This document shows positions 52,922 to 63,240 of a DNA stretch of 64,000 bases, in pieces (the first letter of the stretch is position 1; each line of letters begins with the position of its first letter). Below the pieces are notes generated by a model. The model worked only from the letters and a program-made list of their open reading frames with translations. It had not been told where the DNA came from and did no database searches. A program made the position numbers and the translations under genes. Source of the stretch: Diploptera punctata (taxonomy: Eukaryota > Arthropoda > Insecta > Blattodea > Blaberidae); NCBI GenBank assembly GCA_030220185.1, contig JASPKZ010003845.1:2055501-2119500 (forward strand), written 5' to 3'.

Positions 52922-53305
52922 TCATGGATATTCAACAAAAGCTTAGAACAAAAACCTATTTCAATGGAAATGTATTTCTTGAGGAGAGCAAAATGTTAAA
53001 AATTAAAAAATAATAATAATATAAAATATTCAATAGTAGATTATATAAGCAGTTAAATTGGTATGGGCATGTACGACGAATGCAAGAAGAAAGGTTACCA
53101 GAAAAATATTGGAATGGTGTCCACTTGAAAGAAGAAAGAAAGGAAGACCTCGAAACCCAGGATGCAAAATAAAAATTGTAATGAGAACAAGAGGACTGGA
53201 GGGCATGGAGTGCATCGACGAGGACGAGTGGAGAAGGAAAATAAAACTATAGACACAGAGAGATGTGTAAACATTCAAAATTAGTATATAAATAAATAAA
53301 AATTA
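52920..53305 (+). pseudogene. LINE-B C-terminal fragment 2
   Basis: Broken frames give LNWYGHVRRMQEERLP, then RKGRPRNPGCK, TRGLEGMECIDEDEWRRKIK and a stop. The 3' UTR is TGTGTAAACATT with an AAATAAATAAA tail. It abuts the longer LINE-B copy in the same orientation. Confidence 0.75.
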
Positions 53306-53467
53306 CTACATTGAGAATATATTATTGATTGTATTAAAATTTGAAAATATATATCAGAAGAAATTAAAGTAACAAAAGGCCTTCGTCAAGGTTGTAGCAT
53401 ATCACCAACATTATTTAAGAAATGTATACATAAAGCACTGTCAAACTGGAGCAAAAAATGTTCAGGA

Positions 53468-53707
53468 ATGGGAGTACCAATTGGAGATGGATCAACAGAT
53501 ACAATATATACACTGTTATTTGCGGATGACCAGATAATAAATGCTCAAGAATATGAAGACATGGAGTTTATGTTCAGAAAATTATTGGACGAATACGATA
53601 ACTGGGGTTTGAAAATAAATTTAGAAAAAACATTTTATATGGGATGTGGAGCCGAAACCGAAGATTTGATATTAGATGATGAAAAGGGGTATATTAAGAG
53701 GATGTGA
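53468..53707 (+). pseudogene. LINE-B RT palm segment
   Basis: The frame is open from about 53350. It starts EEIKVTKGLRQGCSISPTLF (RT motif B, with the QG pair), then GDGSTDTIYTLLFADDQIIN (the FADD metal-binding box) and LDEYDNWGLKINLEKT (motif D region). The ATG at 53468 is internal. The frame is lost at DEKGYI, where a one-base shift leads to the next ORF. The first catalytic Asp (motif A) lies upstream of the truncation, so no activity is expected. Confidence 0.8.
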
Positions 53708-54287
53708 AGAATTTGAGTATCTGGGAGTAAAATTAGATAAAGGGGATAAACAAGAAAGTGATATTAAGAACAGAATAAATAAAGGTAGAGCAATAACAGC
53801 AATGATGAATGTAGTCTTATGGAACAGACATATAACCAGGAAAAATAAGTTACAAATATATAATTCAATAGTGAGAAGTACTGTCACATATGGAGCTGAA
53901 GTTTGGAAGTTCAACAAAAACTTAGAACAAAAACTTATGTCGATGGAAGTGGATTTCTTGAGGAGAGCAGGAAGATGTTCAAAATTAGACAAAATAAGAA
54001 ATACTGTCATAAGAGAAAACATTAATATTGGTTATTCAATAGTAGATTATATACGGTATAAGCAATTAAATTGGTATGGGCACGTACGACGAATGCAAGA
54101 AGAAAGATTACCCAGGAAAACATTGGAATGGGGTCCACCTGGAAGAAGGAGGAGAGGAAGACCTCGAAACTCGTGGATGCAGGAAATAAGAACTGGAATG
54201 AGAGCAAGAGGACTGGAGGACATGGATTGGATGGAGAGAGACGAGTGGAGAAGAAAAATAAAACTTCAGGCACAGAAAGATGTGTAA
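53676..54287 (+). pseudogene. LINE-B C-terminal region (203 codons)
   Basis: Continues after the frameshift: EEFEYLGVKLDKGDKQESDI, VLWNRHITRKNKLQIYNSIV, RSTVTYGAEVWKFN, VDFLRRAGRCSKLDKIRN, LNWYGHVRRMQEERLPRKTL, PPGRRRRGRPRNSWMQEIRT and DMDWMERDEWRRKIKLQAQ, then the natural stop. This is the complete thumb and C-terminal domain of a family-B element and a good reference for the shorter pieces. The basic RRRRGRPR cluster could bind nucleic acid; that is inference. Confidence 0.8.
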
Positions 54288-54378
54288 ACATTAAAATTCT
54301 GTATATAAATAAATAAATAAATGTTTTAGTTTCAGCTAATATCAGAATACCCAATCCAAATGTTTCAGGATCAATTGG

Positions 54379-54933
54379 TTCCTAACTCACTGTCACTATG
54401 GAATCCATACGATCATCTCGCGCAGACATAAGCTCTCCATACATCCCTAACCCGAGCTAATGTTTTCCAATCACTCCCTCAAATGATGCTAAATATTATT
54501 CTTCCACTTCATTCTTGGCCTGCCTACTGTGCACTTTCCCTCTTTATTTCTACAAGAAACTTCCATGCCCCTTTTTCATTTCCCATTAGTGCCACATGCC
54601 TTGCCCATCTATGAACTCTTCTTTTTATATCGGGTTTCCCATAAAGATCATGTATCTCACTGTTATGTACGGTAGTCTTTTCGATTCATCTATATGTTCG
54701 TCTATCCTTGGTTCAAAAAAAGTTCGTAAGGAACTTACTTCTCAAATACTGGTAAACTTTTCTCCTTCCTAAAAGCAAGAGTTCATGTTTCGCGTCCATA
54801 TAATATAACTGGGAGAATAACAGTTTTATACATTCTCAGTGTAACGTTTTGAGAGAAGTTGAGACAACCAGAATCTCCGTAATAGCAGTGCTTCCAGAAT
54901 TGAGCCTACGTTTAACTTCTTTCTGCATTTCAT
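54379..54933 (-). mobile_element. LINE-A fragment
   Basis: From the tail complement (CTAACTCACTGTCACTATGG) to the KEIKHR region, with many indels. Confidence 0.78.
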
Positions 54934-54980
54934 GGGTTTAACTATACCGTATTAACATAAATAAATAAATAAATAAATTT

Positions 54981-55945
54981 AACAGTCATCGAAAGTTTGA
55001 GGTTCCTATGTTGTGTATATCTTCTTAAAACATTATATCCTAAATTTGTTTATCCTGGTAGATTTGATTACAATGCTCTCCTCTGGTTCCGAGTTTCTAG
55101 AGTTCAATTCCACCCAAAGTTGATGGATTTTTAAGGACACAAAAATCCTGAGTATAGCTTCCTTCGGAAACGAACAAAATTTTAGGGACCTTTAACTCCA
55201 GAACTGAAGTGCAACATTATCGACCTGAGTTGTTAAAGACGGTCATTAAATAAAATAATTATGTCATGAATTTAACACTCTTAGTTACACATATCAGCTT
55301 CTGAAATCTTGACGATGCGATGGTACAGTTTATTGTCATAGTTTCTGTGAGACCAGACACACAATTTATAAAATATTTAACATCATTGGTTTATTTCTTT
55401 AGCGAGTTTAATGTCGCCTATTTCCGCTTCGAGGCTATTTCAATGACACGAGGACGAAGGAACACTCTCCCGGAAAAAATACCCAAGGAGCTATATACAA
55501 GATGTTATAGAATCTCACAGACAAATTTTAAGAACGATAATTCATAGAGAGTCATTGCTGATAAAGGAATATACACATATGTCGCTTATGAGTTCTGTAA
55601 TGTCTTTTAAAAATCTGAGTCCTGTACTCTGGACAAGGTCCTCCCCTGTAAAAATTGACAATGGATAGAAACGACCGTCATGCAGGAACTGCGTAAACTA
55701 AGTGAATTCGTCAGCAAATAGAAGTTATGGTCCGATTTCGCTGGTTTACGGACATAGCCTATCTTTCTTTTGTTAAATTGGAGAAACTCAATACCATATA
55801 ACTTATCTAATGCGTCGGACTGTAGAGAAACAAACCTATTAAAACATAACTTAATACGTATATTTGAATATTATTGTATAATTTGACACGAATTTAAATA
55901 ATTTCTACTGATTATTTTTTATCGCGGTACTTTATTAAAATATTA
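54981..55945. other. Unassigned stretch
   Basis: A 75-codon ORF at 55320-55547 has no recognisable domain. 55070-55260 includes TAGCTTCCTTCGGAA and AACAAAATTTTAGGGACC, possibly a decayed SINE. An AAAT repeat (54957-54980) lies at the left edge. Confidence 0.3.
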
Positions 55946-55949
55946 AATA

Positions 55950-56518
55950 CTAGCTGATTACCCGGGTTTCTCGGCAATCTGCTACTCCCGATGTTTTTAA
56001 ATAATTGTAAAATGCCAAGTTTGATTTCGATTAAACAAAAATTGGGGCCGCTAGAGCGTTAATGGACTATGGCATTGCGAGAGATATCCCACTGCCTCTT
56101 ATGATAGAAAATGTGGCGTTGCCCGGGAATCTACTTATCCCGATCTTCTTGGCATTAAGGAGCTGCAAGACAAAAATGGTTATTGTGAGTTATGCATAAA
56201 AGATAGAAATATGCTGCCGCAGACTTTTTTGTATTTTTTTTTTTGAGAAGTTCAATTCTGTGTAGATTAATTTGGTGCATTTATTATTGTTTAGGCAGCG
56301 TAAGTAATTTAAGGGTCCAAAAAGTGACTCTTTTAGTGCACCGATGCTCCTTTTTCTTTTAGCTCCGGCCCTGTAGTACGTACGGTAATATGTGCGTTAA
56401 TTGTCCCAAAAAATCTCTAAATTATGGTAAAAGCACCATTCAAATCGGTCAAGTAGTTTTTGAGTCCGTAAAGACAGACAGAGAGACAAAAAATACATAC
56501 TCATATTTATATTTAAAT
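55950..56518 (+). repeat. Dispersed ACCCGG/TTGCCCGGG repeat
   Basis: Starts TACTAGCTGATTACCCGGG and contains GGCGTTGCCCGGGAATCTAC. It ends with GGTCAAGTAGTTTTTGAGTC, AGACAGACAGAGAGACA and an AT-rich terminus. Homologous to 4512-5155. Confidence 0.6.
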
Positions 56519-56527
56519 ATATGCAAA

Positions 56528-56862
56528 GGCGGCTCCGTGGCGCAAGCGGTTAGACGCTCGCCTCTCACCGCTGGGGTTCCGAGATCGAGTCTCGGTCACT
56601 CCATGTGGGTTTCATGGTGGACGAAAAGGAGCTTGGACAGGTTTTTCTCGGAATTTTCTCCCGTTTTCCCCTGCCACAAATTTCATCCCACCATTTCTCG
56701 ATATTAATTTAATCTATTTCGTTTCATTTCATTCATCCGCCTCTGTGGCGGTGCGTCAGGAGTGATCGGCCGGCATCCTTGTCGTTCTCAGACCTCTATA
56801 AATACAGGGGCTTCATCTCATCTCATTCCTCGACCCGATCCTGAGTTGGACACGAGTTGAGG
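56528..56862 (+). mobile_element. SINE-W with target duplication
   Basis: A 335-bp insertion between perfect 9-bp copies of ATATGCAAA (56519-56527, 56863-56871). Head GGCGGCTCCGTGGCGCAAGC with A box TGGCGCAAGCGG and a degraded B box GAGATCGAGTCTC. Body GTGGGTTTCATGGTGGACGA to CATCCGCCTCTGTGGCGGTG, ending GTTGGACACGAGTTGAGG. It landed at the 3' end of the preceding repeat. Confidence 0.9.
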
Positions 56863-56871
56863 ATATGCAAA

Positions 56872-57098
56872 CAGATAATCACTTACGGATATACAGTTTG
56901 TTTTCACTTCAGCCAGACACTTTTAAATAAGCTAGCATTTCTCCAATTTAGCAACAAAAGTAGGACTATGTATGTGACCATCAATTCAATGAGAAATCCG
57001 CTTAGTTTTTACTGCGTCATGGACTTCTTGCATATTGTTGTATAATTTGACAGAAATTTAAATAATAGGCCTACCTACCGATCCATTTTTCCATTACT
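56872..57098. other. No recognisable feature
   Basis: AT-rich spacer; the 62-codon ORF looks random. Confidence 0.4.
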
Positions 57099-57105
57099 TT
57101 ATTAA

Positions 57106-57409
57106 GTATCCATCCATAGTAATTCATAGCATTTTCATGCTATGCTTGCAGATTTACTAGAGAATTGTAGGTGTGGTAGCTTCCCGTTGCTTTCCACACC
57201 GGTGAAGATGATGATAATGATAAGGATGATGATGATGGCCATATGATTTCGGGGACCGCTTGGGCCTTAAAGCTTTCCTGACATTTGTCTTATAGGCGAG
57301 GAAAACCCCCGATATAAACCTCAACCAGAAAAACTGCCCCGACCGGGGATCGAACCCGGGCCAGCTGCGTGACAAGGTAGCACGCTACCTCGAGACCACA
57401 GCGGTGGAC
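57106..57409 (-). mobile_element. SINE-1
   Basis: A full-length reverse copy. B box complement GGGGATCGAACCCGGG; body complement TTTCCACACCGGTGAAGATG. A 7-bp repeat TTATTAA (57099-57105 and 57410-57416) is the likely target duplication. It has lost the TTCTGCCC block near the tail. Confidence 0.9.
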
Positions 57410-57416
57410 TTATTAA

Positions 57417-57822
57417 TAATATCAAATAAATTATTGTATCTTATAAGGACACACTGCCAATATAAGGCATAATTAAATGTATGGTATATATTGTGACCAC
57501 CAAACATGATGGTTACCAGAATCTTTCGGGTTTCAAATTAACCCACACTGCTAAGAGTCGAATTTCACTGATTTTTGGACAATATCTTCCTCGCATCATT
57601 TTAATAACACATTCTGAGTTTCATTGTGAAATATCGAAAATTGCGAACGTTAGAGCGATTTTTATATTTTCAATTCAGATGAACTCCCATACAAAATTAT
57701 CCGATTTTGCTGGTAAACGAACTAGATTTTAACTTTTTTTTTTCTAAATTAATTGTTAATCGCCATGTTTAGTTTTGACGAAACAAAATTTTCCGTCGCA
57801 TGAGTGTTAACGGAAGTGTATA
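57417..57822. other. Unassigned, 83-codon ORF
   Basis: ORF 57481-57732 on the plus strand, with no domain recognised; a Lys/Ile/Ser-rich composition close to background. Confidence 0.3.
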
Positions 57823-57824
57823 TA

Positions 57825-58485
57825 CAGGGTGTTTCTAAATTAGACCGACAAACTTTGGGAGCAGATTTAACATTCATTGAAGCATATATTGTTAAGGAAC
57901 ATATAGGCTGTGACGCTTCGTTTCAATGCAAGAGGGCTCTTAGAGGAAGGGATGAAAGGAAGTAGGAACATACAAATAAGAAGTCATTCTGTATGTTTAA
58001 TCCAAATACTTTACAGACAAGTTAAAACAAAAGGAACTTGGTTCAATAAAACACACTCACTCTGGTATTGCATTGTCAGGATAGATCCAGTTTATTGTGT
58101 GCTGGAACACACGTCCATTCACATCCAGACAAACAGTGCATCGACGTGCCATACTTTGTCGTACCCTTCCAAAGATGCCAGGGGTTTCCCTTATTTGAGC
58201 TGCTGCGCTAACAATGCGTGCTACAATATCTTCTTCAAACTTCCTGTAATTGATACCGAATGCTCTACTGTCCTCCGGAAGTAAACAAACCAAGCGATAG
58301 TAGTAATAACAAATCCCTCTTGGACTGAAAAAAGTATTTATCCGTTGCCTTCAATCCCAATCTGTACGATCCCTCTAGCACTGAAACCAAAAGTCGCAGC
58401 CCATCGGTTCCTTAACAAAAATATGCTTCAACGAAGGTTATCTATCTGGTCCCAAACTTTGTCGGTCTAGTTTAGAAACATCTTA
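57825..58485 (-). mobile_element. Internally deleted mariner-like transposon 2
   Basis: Inverted termini share GTTTCTAAAYTAGACCGACA and AACTTTGGGA, with a TA next to each end. 661 bp. The transposase lies on the minus strand and keeps only its C-terminus. The terminal GGGTGTTTCTAAA resembles the GGGTGTCTTTAAA of the element at 8558, so the two belong to related families. Confidence 0.78.
58057..58293 (-). pseudogene. mariner-like transposase C-terminus (78 codons)
   Basis: Reads LLPEDSRAFGINYRKFEEDI, VARIVSAAAQIRETPGIFGR and VRQSMARRCTVCLDVNGRVF. The R(I)..A......PG(V/I)F.R.R.S..RRC..C....GR.F pattern is the typical end of the insect DUF4817-linked transposases. The helix-turn-helix and all catalytic acidic residues are deleted. 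The listed ATG is not a true start. Confidence 0.7.
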
Positions 58486-58607
58486 TATATGTTTCTCATA
58501 GTTATGTTCGGTGTCTCATGGATAGGATCGGAGATGGTCTAATTTTTCAAAGATATTTTCATGATAACAACCTTAATAGTCCCATTCCTTGGAATTCGCT
58601 AATAAAG

Positions 58608-58945
58608 CATTTTAACTCCGTGGCGCAACAGATCTAGAAGGCCCTTGGCCTACCAGCCGGCTGCTGAACTCACATCCACACGTGTTAATAACAGACGTGG
58701 ATGACCATTTATCCAGAACTGGGATGACATATGGTCAAAATGTTGGGTCCCCAGCCGTTATAGCTGGTTTTCTCATTGTAGCTACCCAAATTCCTTACAA
58801 TGCTGGGCGAGCACGGCTCCCATACTTACCGAAATCCCATGTGAAAATGTCTTCCCATTTGGGACTCGAACCAGCGAAAGTCCCGTAGCTATACACCAAG
58901 GCACCATGCCTCGAACAGCTCGACTACGGCGCGGGACAATAAATA
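58608..58945 (-). mobile_element. SINE-V
   Basis: The reverse strand begins TCCCGCGCCGTAGTCGAGCT, with B box GGTTCGAGTCCC, body ATTTCGGTAAGTATGGGAGC, AAGGAATTTGGGTAGCTACA, and ends near GGCCTTCTAGATCTGTTGCG. The 3' part GCCGGCTGGTAGGCCAAGGG is shared with 52610. Confidence 0.78.
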
Positions 58946-58996
58946 ATTTACTTACTTTATATAGAATGTTTGTATAAAGACAACATAACCTTTATA

Positions 58997-59947
58997 CAGT
59001 AAAATTTGCTCAAAGCGGAATCGCATGGGTCCAATTTTTTTTCCAAATTAGACAAAATTCCGCATTATAAAAAAATTAAAATTTATTAAAAATCTTAGAA
59101 TACATGTATTTTTATGTACCTTAGATTAATTGTAGTTCCGCTGCCTTTGAAAAGTAAAGTATAGGCCTAGTATGTATGAGCGACTTCGGCGGTAAAATGT
59201 CCCGTTTCGTCAGCGTTAAAAATGTCTCTTAGGTGCGTATCCTGAAATAAAAGTATGCAGTTTCGGTTTCCGCTCACTAACTACACTTTCGTCCACATCC
59301 TTTGATTCTCCACAAATTGTATTCCACACTACATTGTGTCGTCTTAAAACTGTCCAGCCAATCTGAAGATGCCTTGAAATCGTTATTTCCTAGGGATTTA
59401 GCAACAGCTAGAACTTGACTTTAAAGCAACGGTCCGGAAATTTGGAGATTTATCTTCAATCACTTTCACTTTGCGTTTAATGACAATGGTACATACGTGT
59501 TTGCCATCTTTATTTCGTAAATTCAGAACGCTACCTGAAAGATCGGTCTTCGAACTTAAACTAAATTAAGATTTTACAGTGCAATGGTTATTTGTAGGAC
59601 AGGTATATGTATTTCGCATAACGGGTGTGCAGTGAGGCCGAAATAAAATTTCGGGTACAGGTAGAATCTATACTTCACCCGGCTGCAGGAATCATTCCTT
59701 ATTGTTTTTTTTTTTGCATAACGGAAATTCAGTGAAATGGAAACTAATTTATCTCTCTGTCTCTCCACTTTATAAACTTTTTTTATGAACTGTGTAGAAA
59801 TATCCTTCCGTTTCCGCGTTGGACAGATTCCGTTTTATGCAAAATAAATACACGTAAAATTAGTATTATTTCGCCGGGACCAATAAATTTGATCACATTG
59901 GACAGATTTCCGCATTATTCACGTTCCGGATTAAACAAGTTTTACTG
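58997..59947 (-). mobile_element. Tigger/jerky-like DNA transposon remnant
   Basis: Termini CAGTAAAATTTGCTCAAAGC and the complement of CAGTAAAACTTGTTTAATCC, each next to TA. On the minus strand 59160-59400 encodes FKASSDWLDSFK (wording from a shifted frame), NVVWNTICGESKDVDESVVS, then SGYAPK and, one base out of frame, FNADETGHFTAEVA. This is the second CENP-B DNA-binding domain running into the first catalytic Asp region of the DDE transposase. 951 bp, about a third of a full element; frameshifted and dead. Its ends differ from those of the 20449 element, so it is another subfamily. Confidence 0.78.
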
Positions 59948-59949
59948 TA

Positions 59950-60159
59950 TTTTATATTTATAACTAAGAACCTGAGAAGTTGTTAAATATAGGCGTTTTG
60001 CGCACTTTGAATAGGTTATAACTTTTAATTAAAGCATGAGAATCAGAAATAACAAGGCTATTAACAAAGCGAATGACTCACGACTCAGTATTCTTACTAA
60101 CTTAAGTATTTATAAGTTCCGAGGCTAAAACACATTCAGATCTACTTTATATAACATAA
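59950..60159. other. No recognisable feature
   Basis: AT-rich spacer. Confidence 0.4.
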
Positions 60160-60556
60160 CTAATTCACTGACACTATCGAACCCTGGGTCGCGCGGACAT
60201 AAGCTCTCCATACATCCATTTCCTGAGCTAATGTTTTCCAACATCCCCTGTATAATCTAATCATAGTCAAGGAGAGTGTTCTCATTATATCTAGCTTCCT
60301 ATACACATCAGGTAGCTCACTGTTATGTAGTTTTCTCCATTCACCTGTCTATTCGTCTCTTTTTTGGCCCAAAAATTTCCCTAAGAACTTTATTCTCAAA
60401 TACTCGTAATATTCTTTCCTCTCTTAAAGTAAGAGTCAATGTTTCGCATTCATATAATATAAATGAAAGAATAACAGTTCTATGTATATTATCAGTTTAA
60501 CGTTTTATGAAAGGAGTTGGGACGACAAGAGTCACTGAAATGCATAATAGCACTCC
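60160..60556 (-). mobile_element. LINE-A fragment
   Basis: Tail complement to the AGRNACYYAL region, with a large deletion between VDYTG and KPDIIRT codons. Confidence 0.75.
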
Positions 60557-60895
60557 TGTATAACTATTTTCCTTAAATCAATGTTAGTCTCCCATCTCAT
60601 TCTTGGTCTGCCTACTGGTCGCTTTCCCTCGTCCGACATGGAGTTTTCATGCCATTCTTAAATTACCCATTCATGTCACCTGTCCTGCATATTGTAGTCT
60701 ACGAGACTTAAATCTTATTATATATGGTTTCCCCTAAAGATCATATAGCTCACTGTTATGTAGTCTTCTCCATTTGCCTGTTTTTTTTATCTCTCTTCGG
60801 TCCAAAAATTTTCCTAAAACTTAATCTCTAATATCCGTAATATATTCTAAAAGTCCATGTTTCAAATCCATATCATATAACCGGCAGAATAACAT
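60557..60895 (-). mobile_element. LINE-A fragment, second copy
   Basis: Starts again at the LREVDYTG-equivalent and runs to YGCETW, so it overlaps the previous copy in content. The two were separate insertions. Confidence 0.75.
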
Positions 60896-60934
60896 ACAGG
60901 CCTATTAAATACAAAATTGTAACACTTATATAGT

Positions 60935-61070
60935 TACGATGACACTCCAGCCTACAGCTAACGAACTCCAGGTCTTGAGTTCTTTGTTCGGACTGGGCGA
61001 GTAGACTGGCCTGAACACCGCAACCTGAAAGATCTATTGCGCTATCCCAGTATATTATGGATGAATGTAA
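60935..61070. repeat. Decayed tRNA-like or SINE-V fragment
   Basis: ACTGGGCGAGTAGACTGGCC and GATCTATTGCGCTATCCCAG resemble SINE-V pieces. Too diverged for certainty. Confidence 0.3.
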
Positions 61071-61119
61071 TATGTGTCTACTCTATGTTGTTATGTGAGT
61101 AGTAGATCGTGTTCCATGT

Positions 61120-61425
61120 CCGGCACACCAGGTTCTTGGCTCATGATCATTACCACTAATTTTAGTTTAGGCCCGTGGCCACGAGATGGGGCTACAACCA
61201 TCGGATTTAACTGATTTTGAAGGATACAGGCAAGGTAAGTAATCCCACTACAGGCTATAGGAGGCCCTTCGCACTTTTTCAAGATAATCGGCACTTGGTG
61301 AAACTGAGTCGATCCCAGGGTATGGGGTCGCCAGAAGATGCCAGTTTAAAAATCCCGACGCCTCTAGGACTCGAACCTTCGACCTTCCAAGTTATAGCGT
61401 ATTGCTTAATCACAGCGATGAAAAA
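61120..61425 (-). mobile_element. SINE-T, decayed copy
   Basis: AATCGGCACTTG, GAGTCGATCCCAGGGT, GTCGCCAGAAG and GGACTCGAACCTTCGACCTT align with 45047-45220 in the same orientation. The head is damaged (GATTAAGGC lost). Confidence 0.7.
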
Positions 61426-61485
61426 AAAATACATATAAAGGCTGCAATACTTTTAAAATCCATTTTAAAGCACCGTTCAAATTAT

Positions 61486-61557
61486 TTAATAAAATTATCG
61501 GAACAGGCAACTCTTGCCTAAACCAGGAAGTGAAGAAGAAGAAGAATATTAAATTAT
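61486..61557 (+). mobile_element. LINE-E 3' UTR fragment
   Basis: GGAACAGGCAACTCTTGCCTAAACCAGGAAGTG followed by a GAA repeat matches the complement of 43071-43115. Confidence 0.55.
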
Positions 61558-61671
61558 AAAATGGGGCAACGAAACCCCGCCTTCCAGGCGCCCGAACCTC
61601 AGAAGTGGGTTACAAATACGCCATGCCAGGAGAGAACACCAGGAATGTCGAAAGACAACCTGCGGCATTTG

Positions 61672-61680
<9 letters not shown>
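61558..61680 (+). mobile_element. SINE-3 3' body fragment
   Basis: CGCCTTCCAGGCGCCCGAAC, CTCAGAAGTGGGTTACAAAT and CAGGAATGTCGAAAGACAAC are the last part of SINE-3; the head is absent. It ends in A and TA repeats (61674-61710). Confidence 0.75.
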
Positions 61681-61712
<32 letters not shown>

Positions 61713-61713
<1 letters not shown>

Positions 61714-61890
61714 CCTGGTAAATCAGATGTCCTCAACTAAAATAAAGTTATGTTAAACTTCGTCAAGTAGTTAAAATATGATGGCTGGAACCAGTTCAAA
61801 TGCAGAAGATGAAACATTGTTTTCAAACTACTTGAAGTTTTATAACAGAACTTTATTTTAGTTGAGGATAACTGATTACCCAGGTACTAA
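61713..61890. repeat. Palindromic repeat (60-bp arms)
   Basis: TCCTCAACTAAAATAAAGTT with AAACTTCGTCAAGTAGTT at the left mirrors AACTACTTGAAGTTTT and AACTTTATTTTAGTTGAGGA at the right. Confidence 0.75.
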
Positions 61891-61894
61891 TTTT

Positions 61895-62887
61895 ATATTT
61901 TAATATTTAAATAAAAAAGCTTATTATGTATATTTCTGCCAATGAAATATTCAATTCATAAAAAAAAAGCGAGAGAATATACAGGCATATACGTTAAGAA
62001 CTTGAGAAAGAAATACAATCTAACGAATGTCTCGAAATACCCGCACATAAACAGAGTTTCAAGGAGAACAACGTTTGCTTTTAGCATAAAAATTCAAATA
62101 AATATCTCTAACACATATAAAGCGTATTTTAACAGTTCGTAGATTGACCTCAAGTTCTTTAAAGAAATAAAATATAAATTTTAACTGCTAAAGTTTCACT
62201 TCATCAGATATTTTCTTATCTAGTTTCCAGACGGTACTGAAACCAGGTCAAGCCATACGTGTTTGTTAATATAAGTAAAATAGCACAACTTCCGGGATTT
62301 CTTCTGGTTCTGATCCAAATAAAGATCCCGCTGACACGGTAAACACACAGAAACACACGAAATGTAGGCTACACAGAATACATCAAGATGGGGGTGAGCA
62401 TTTTGATACACTTAGAAGTCATTAAATACAGAGTGATTCAGTTACAAACACGTTGTCACTTACTGAACTTCTCGTTCTGTTTCGGGCGGATAGTTAGCAT
62501 TAAGCTGATATTTAATATTAAATTTATCACTTACCTCACTGAATGACAAATTAAATTTTATGAGAAAAATATACGACTAAATCGGGATTTGAACCCAATA
62601 TCTCTGGTTTTCCTACTAGGAGTCTCCATTAGGTTAGGAATTATTGTTATGGAAACATTGGTTCTATATGGTTTTTGCACGTATAGAAAACAGCAATGCT
62701 CTTATGAAGCAATTCGTTTTAGTAAACGTGTCTTTTTTTATGATGTTGATTTATTAGTTAATTCATTTAAAATCAATAATTTAGTTAATTGCTTTCACTT
62801 ATAACTTTGCCAAGAAAGTGGGTGCTCGATTTATGAAAAAATACCATTAAGGTACGTATAATTATTATATGATTATTTAATAAGTTG
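61895..62887. other. Unassigned stretch
   Basis: A 66-codon Lys-rich ORF at 61942 and a 71-codon ORF at 62589 show no known domain. No repeat boundaries. Confidence 0.35.
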
Positions 62888-63017
62888 GGTATGGTTTGAG
62901 AGAAGAAGATAATACTGGAAATATTGGAAAACATTAGCTCAGGATAGGGATGTGAGGAGAGCTTATGTCCGCGCGGTCATGAATCTAGCGGTCGGTAGTG
63001 CCAGAGAGTTATAGCTC
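62888..63017 (+). mobile_element. LINE-A 3' end
   Basis: GGTTTGAGAGAAGAAGATAA (LREEDN) to GCCAGAGAGTTAT, mutated, very short. Confidence 0.7.
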
Positions 63018-63030
63018 AGCCGCTGAGTCC

Positions 63031-63240
63031 TCGGCCCTGACGTTTTCACGACAGTGTTGCGATAAGAAATTCAGTCGGAGGGGCCGCTTTATGCGCGCGG
63101 TTAGCAGAAATACAGCCGACAACATCGCAGCAATTTCAAACCTCACTATATAGTGGCGTCAAGAGCAGTGATTGGTTGTGACAGATGTTCACTCGCACTT
63201 CAACTATTTCCTTATTGGCAGTAGAGGGCGAATTTCTCCC
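63031..63240 (-). repeat. Repeat Z, copy 2
   Basis: The reverse complement of 46394-46614, about 80% identical, with both CCAAT boxes kept. The flanks are unrelated, so this is a repeat and not part of a long duplication. Confidence 0.75.

Larger units (their letters stand above)
53316..54325 (+). mobile_element. LINE-B with partial RT domain
   Basis: The longest LINE copy in the window, from the RT palm to the tail (TATATAAATAAATAAATAAA). It carries two ORFs split by one frameshift near 53690. The 5' half, with endonuclease and RT fingers, is absent. Confidence 0.85.

Noticed and set aside
55320..55547. 75-codon ORF as a gene
   Set aside because: No homologous family recognised and no supporting context.
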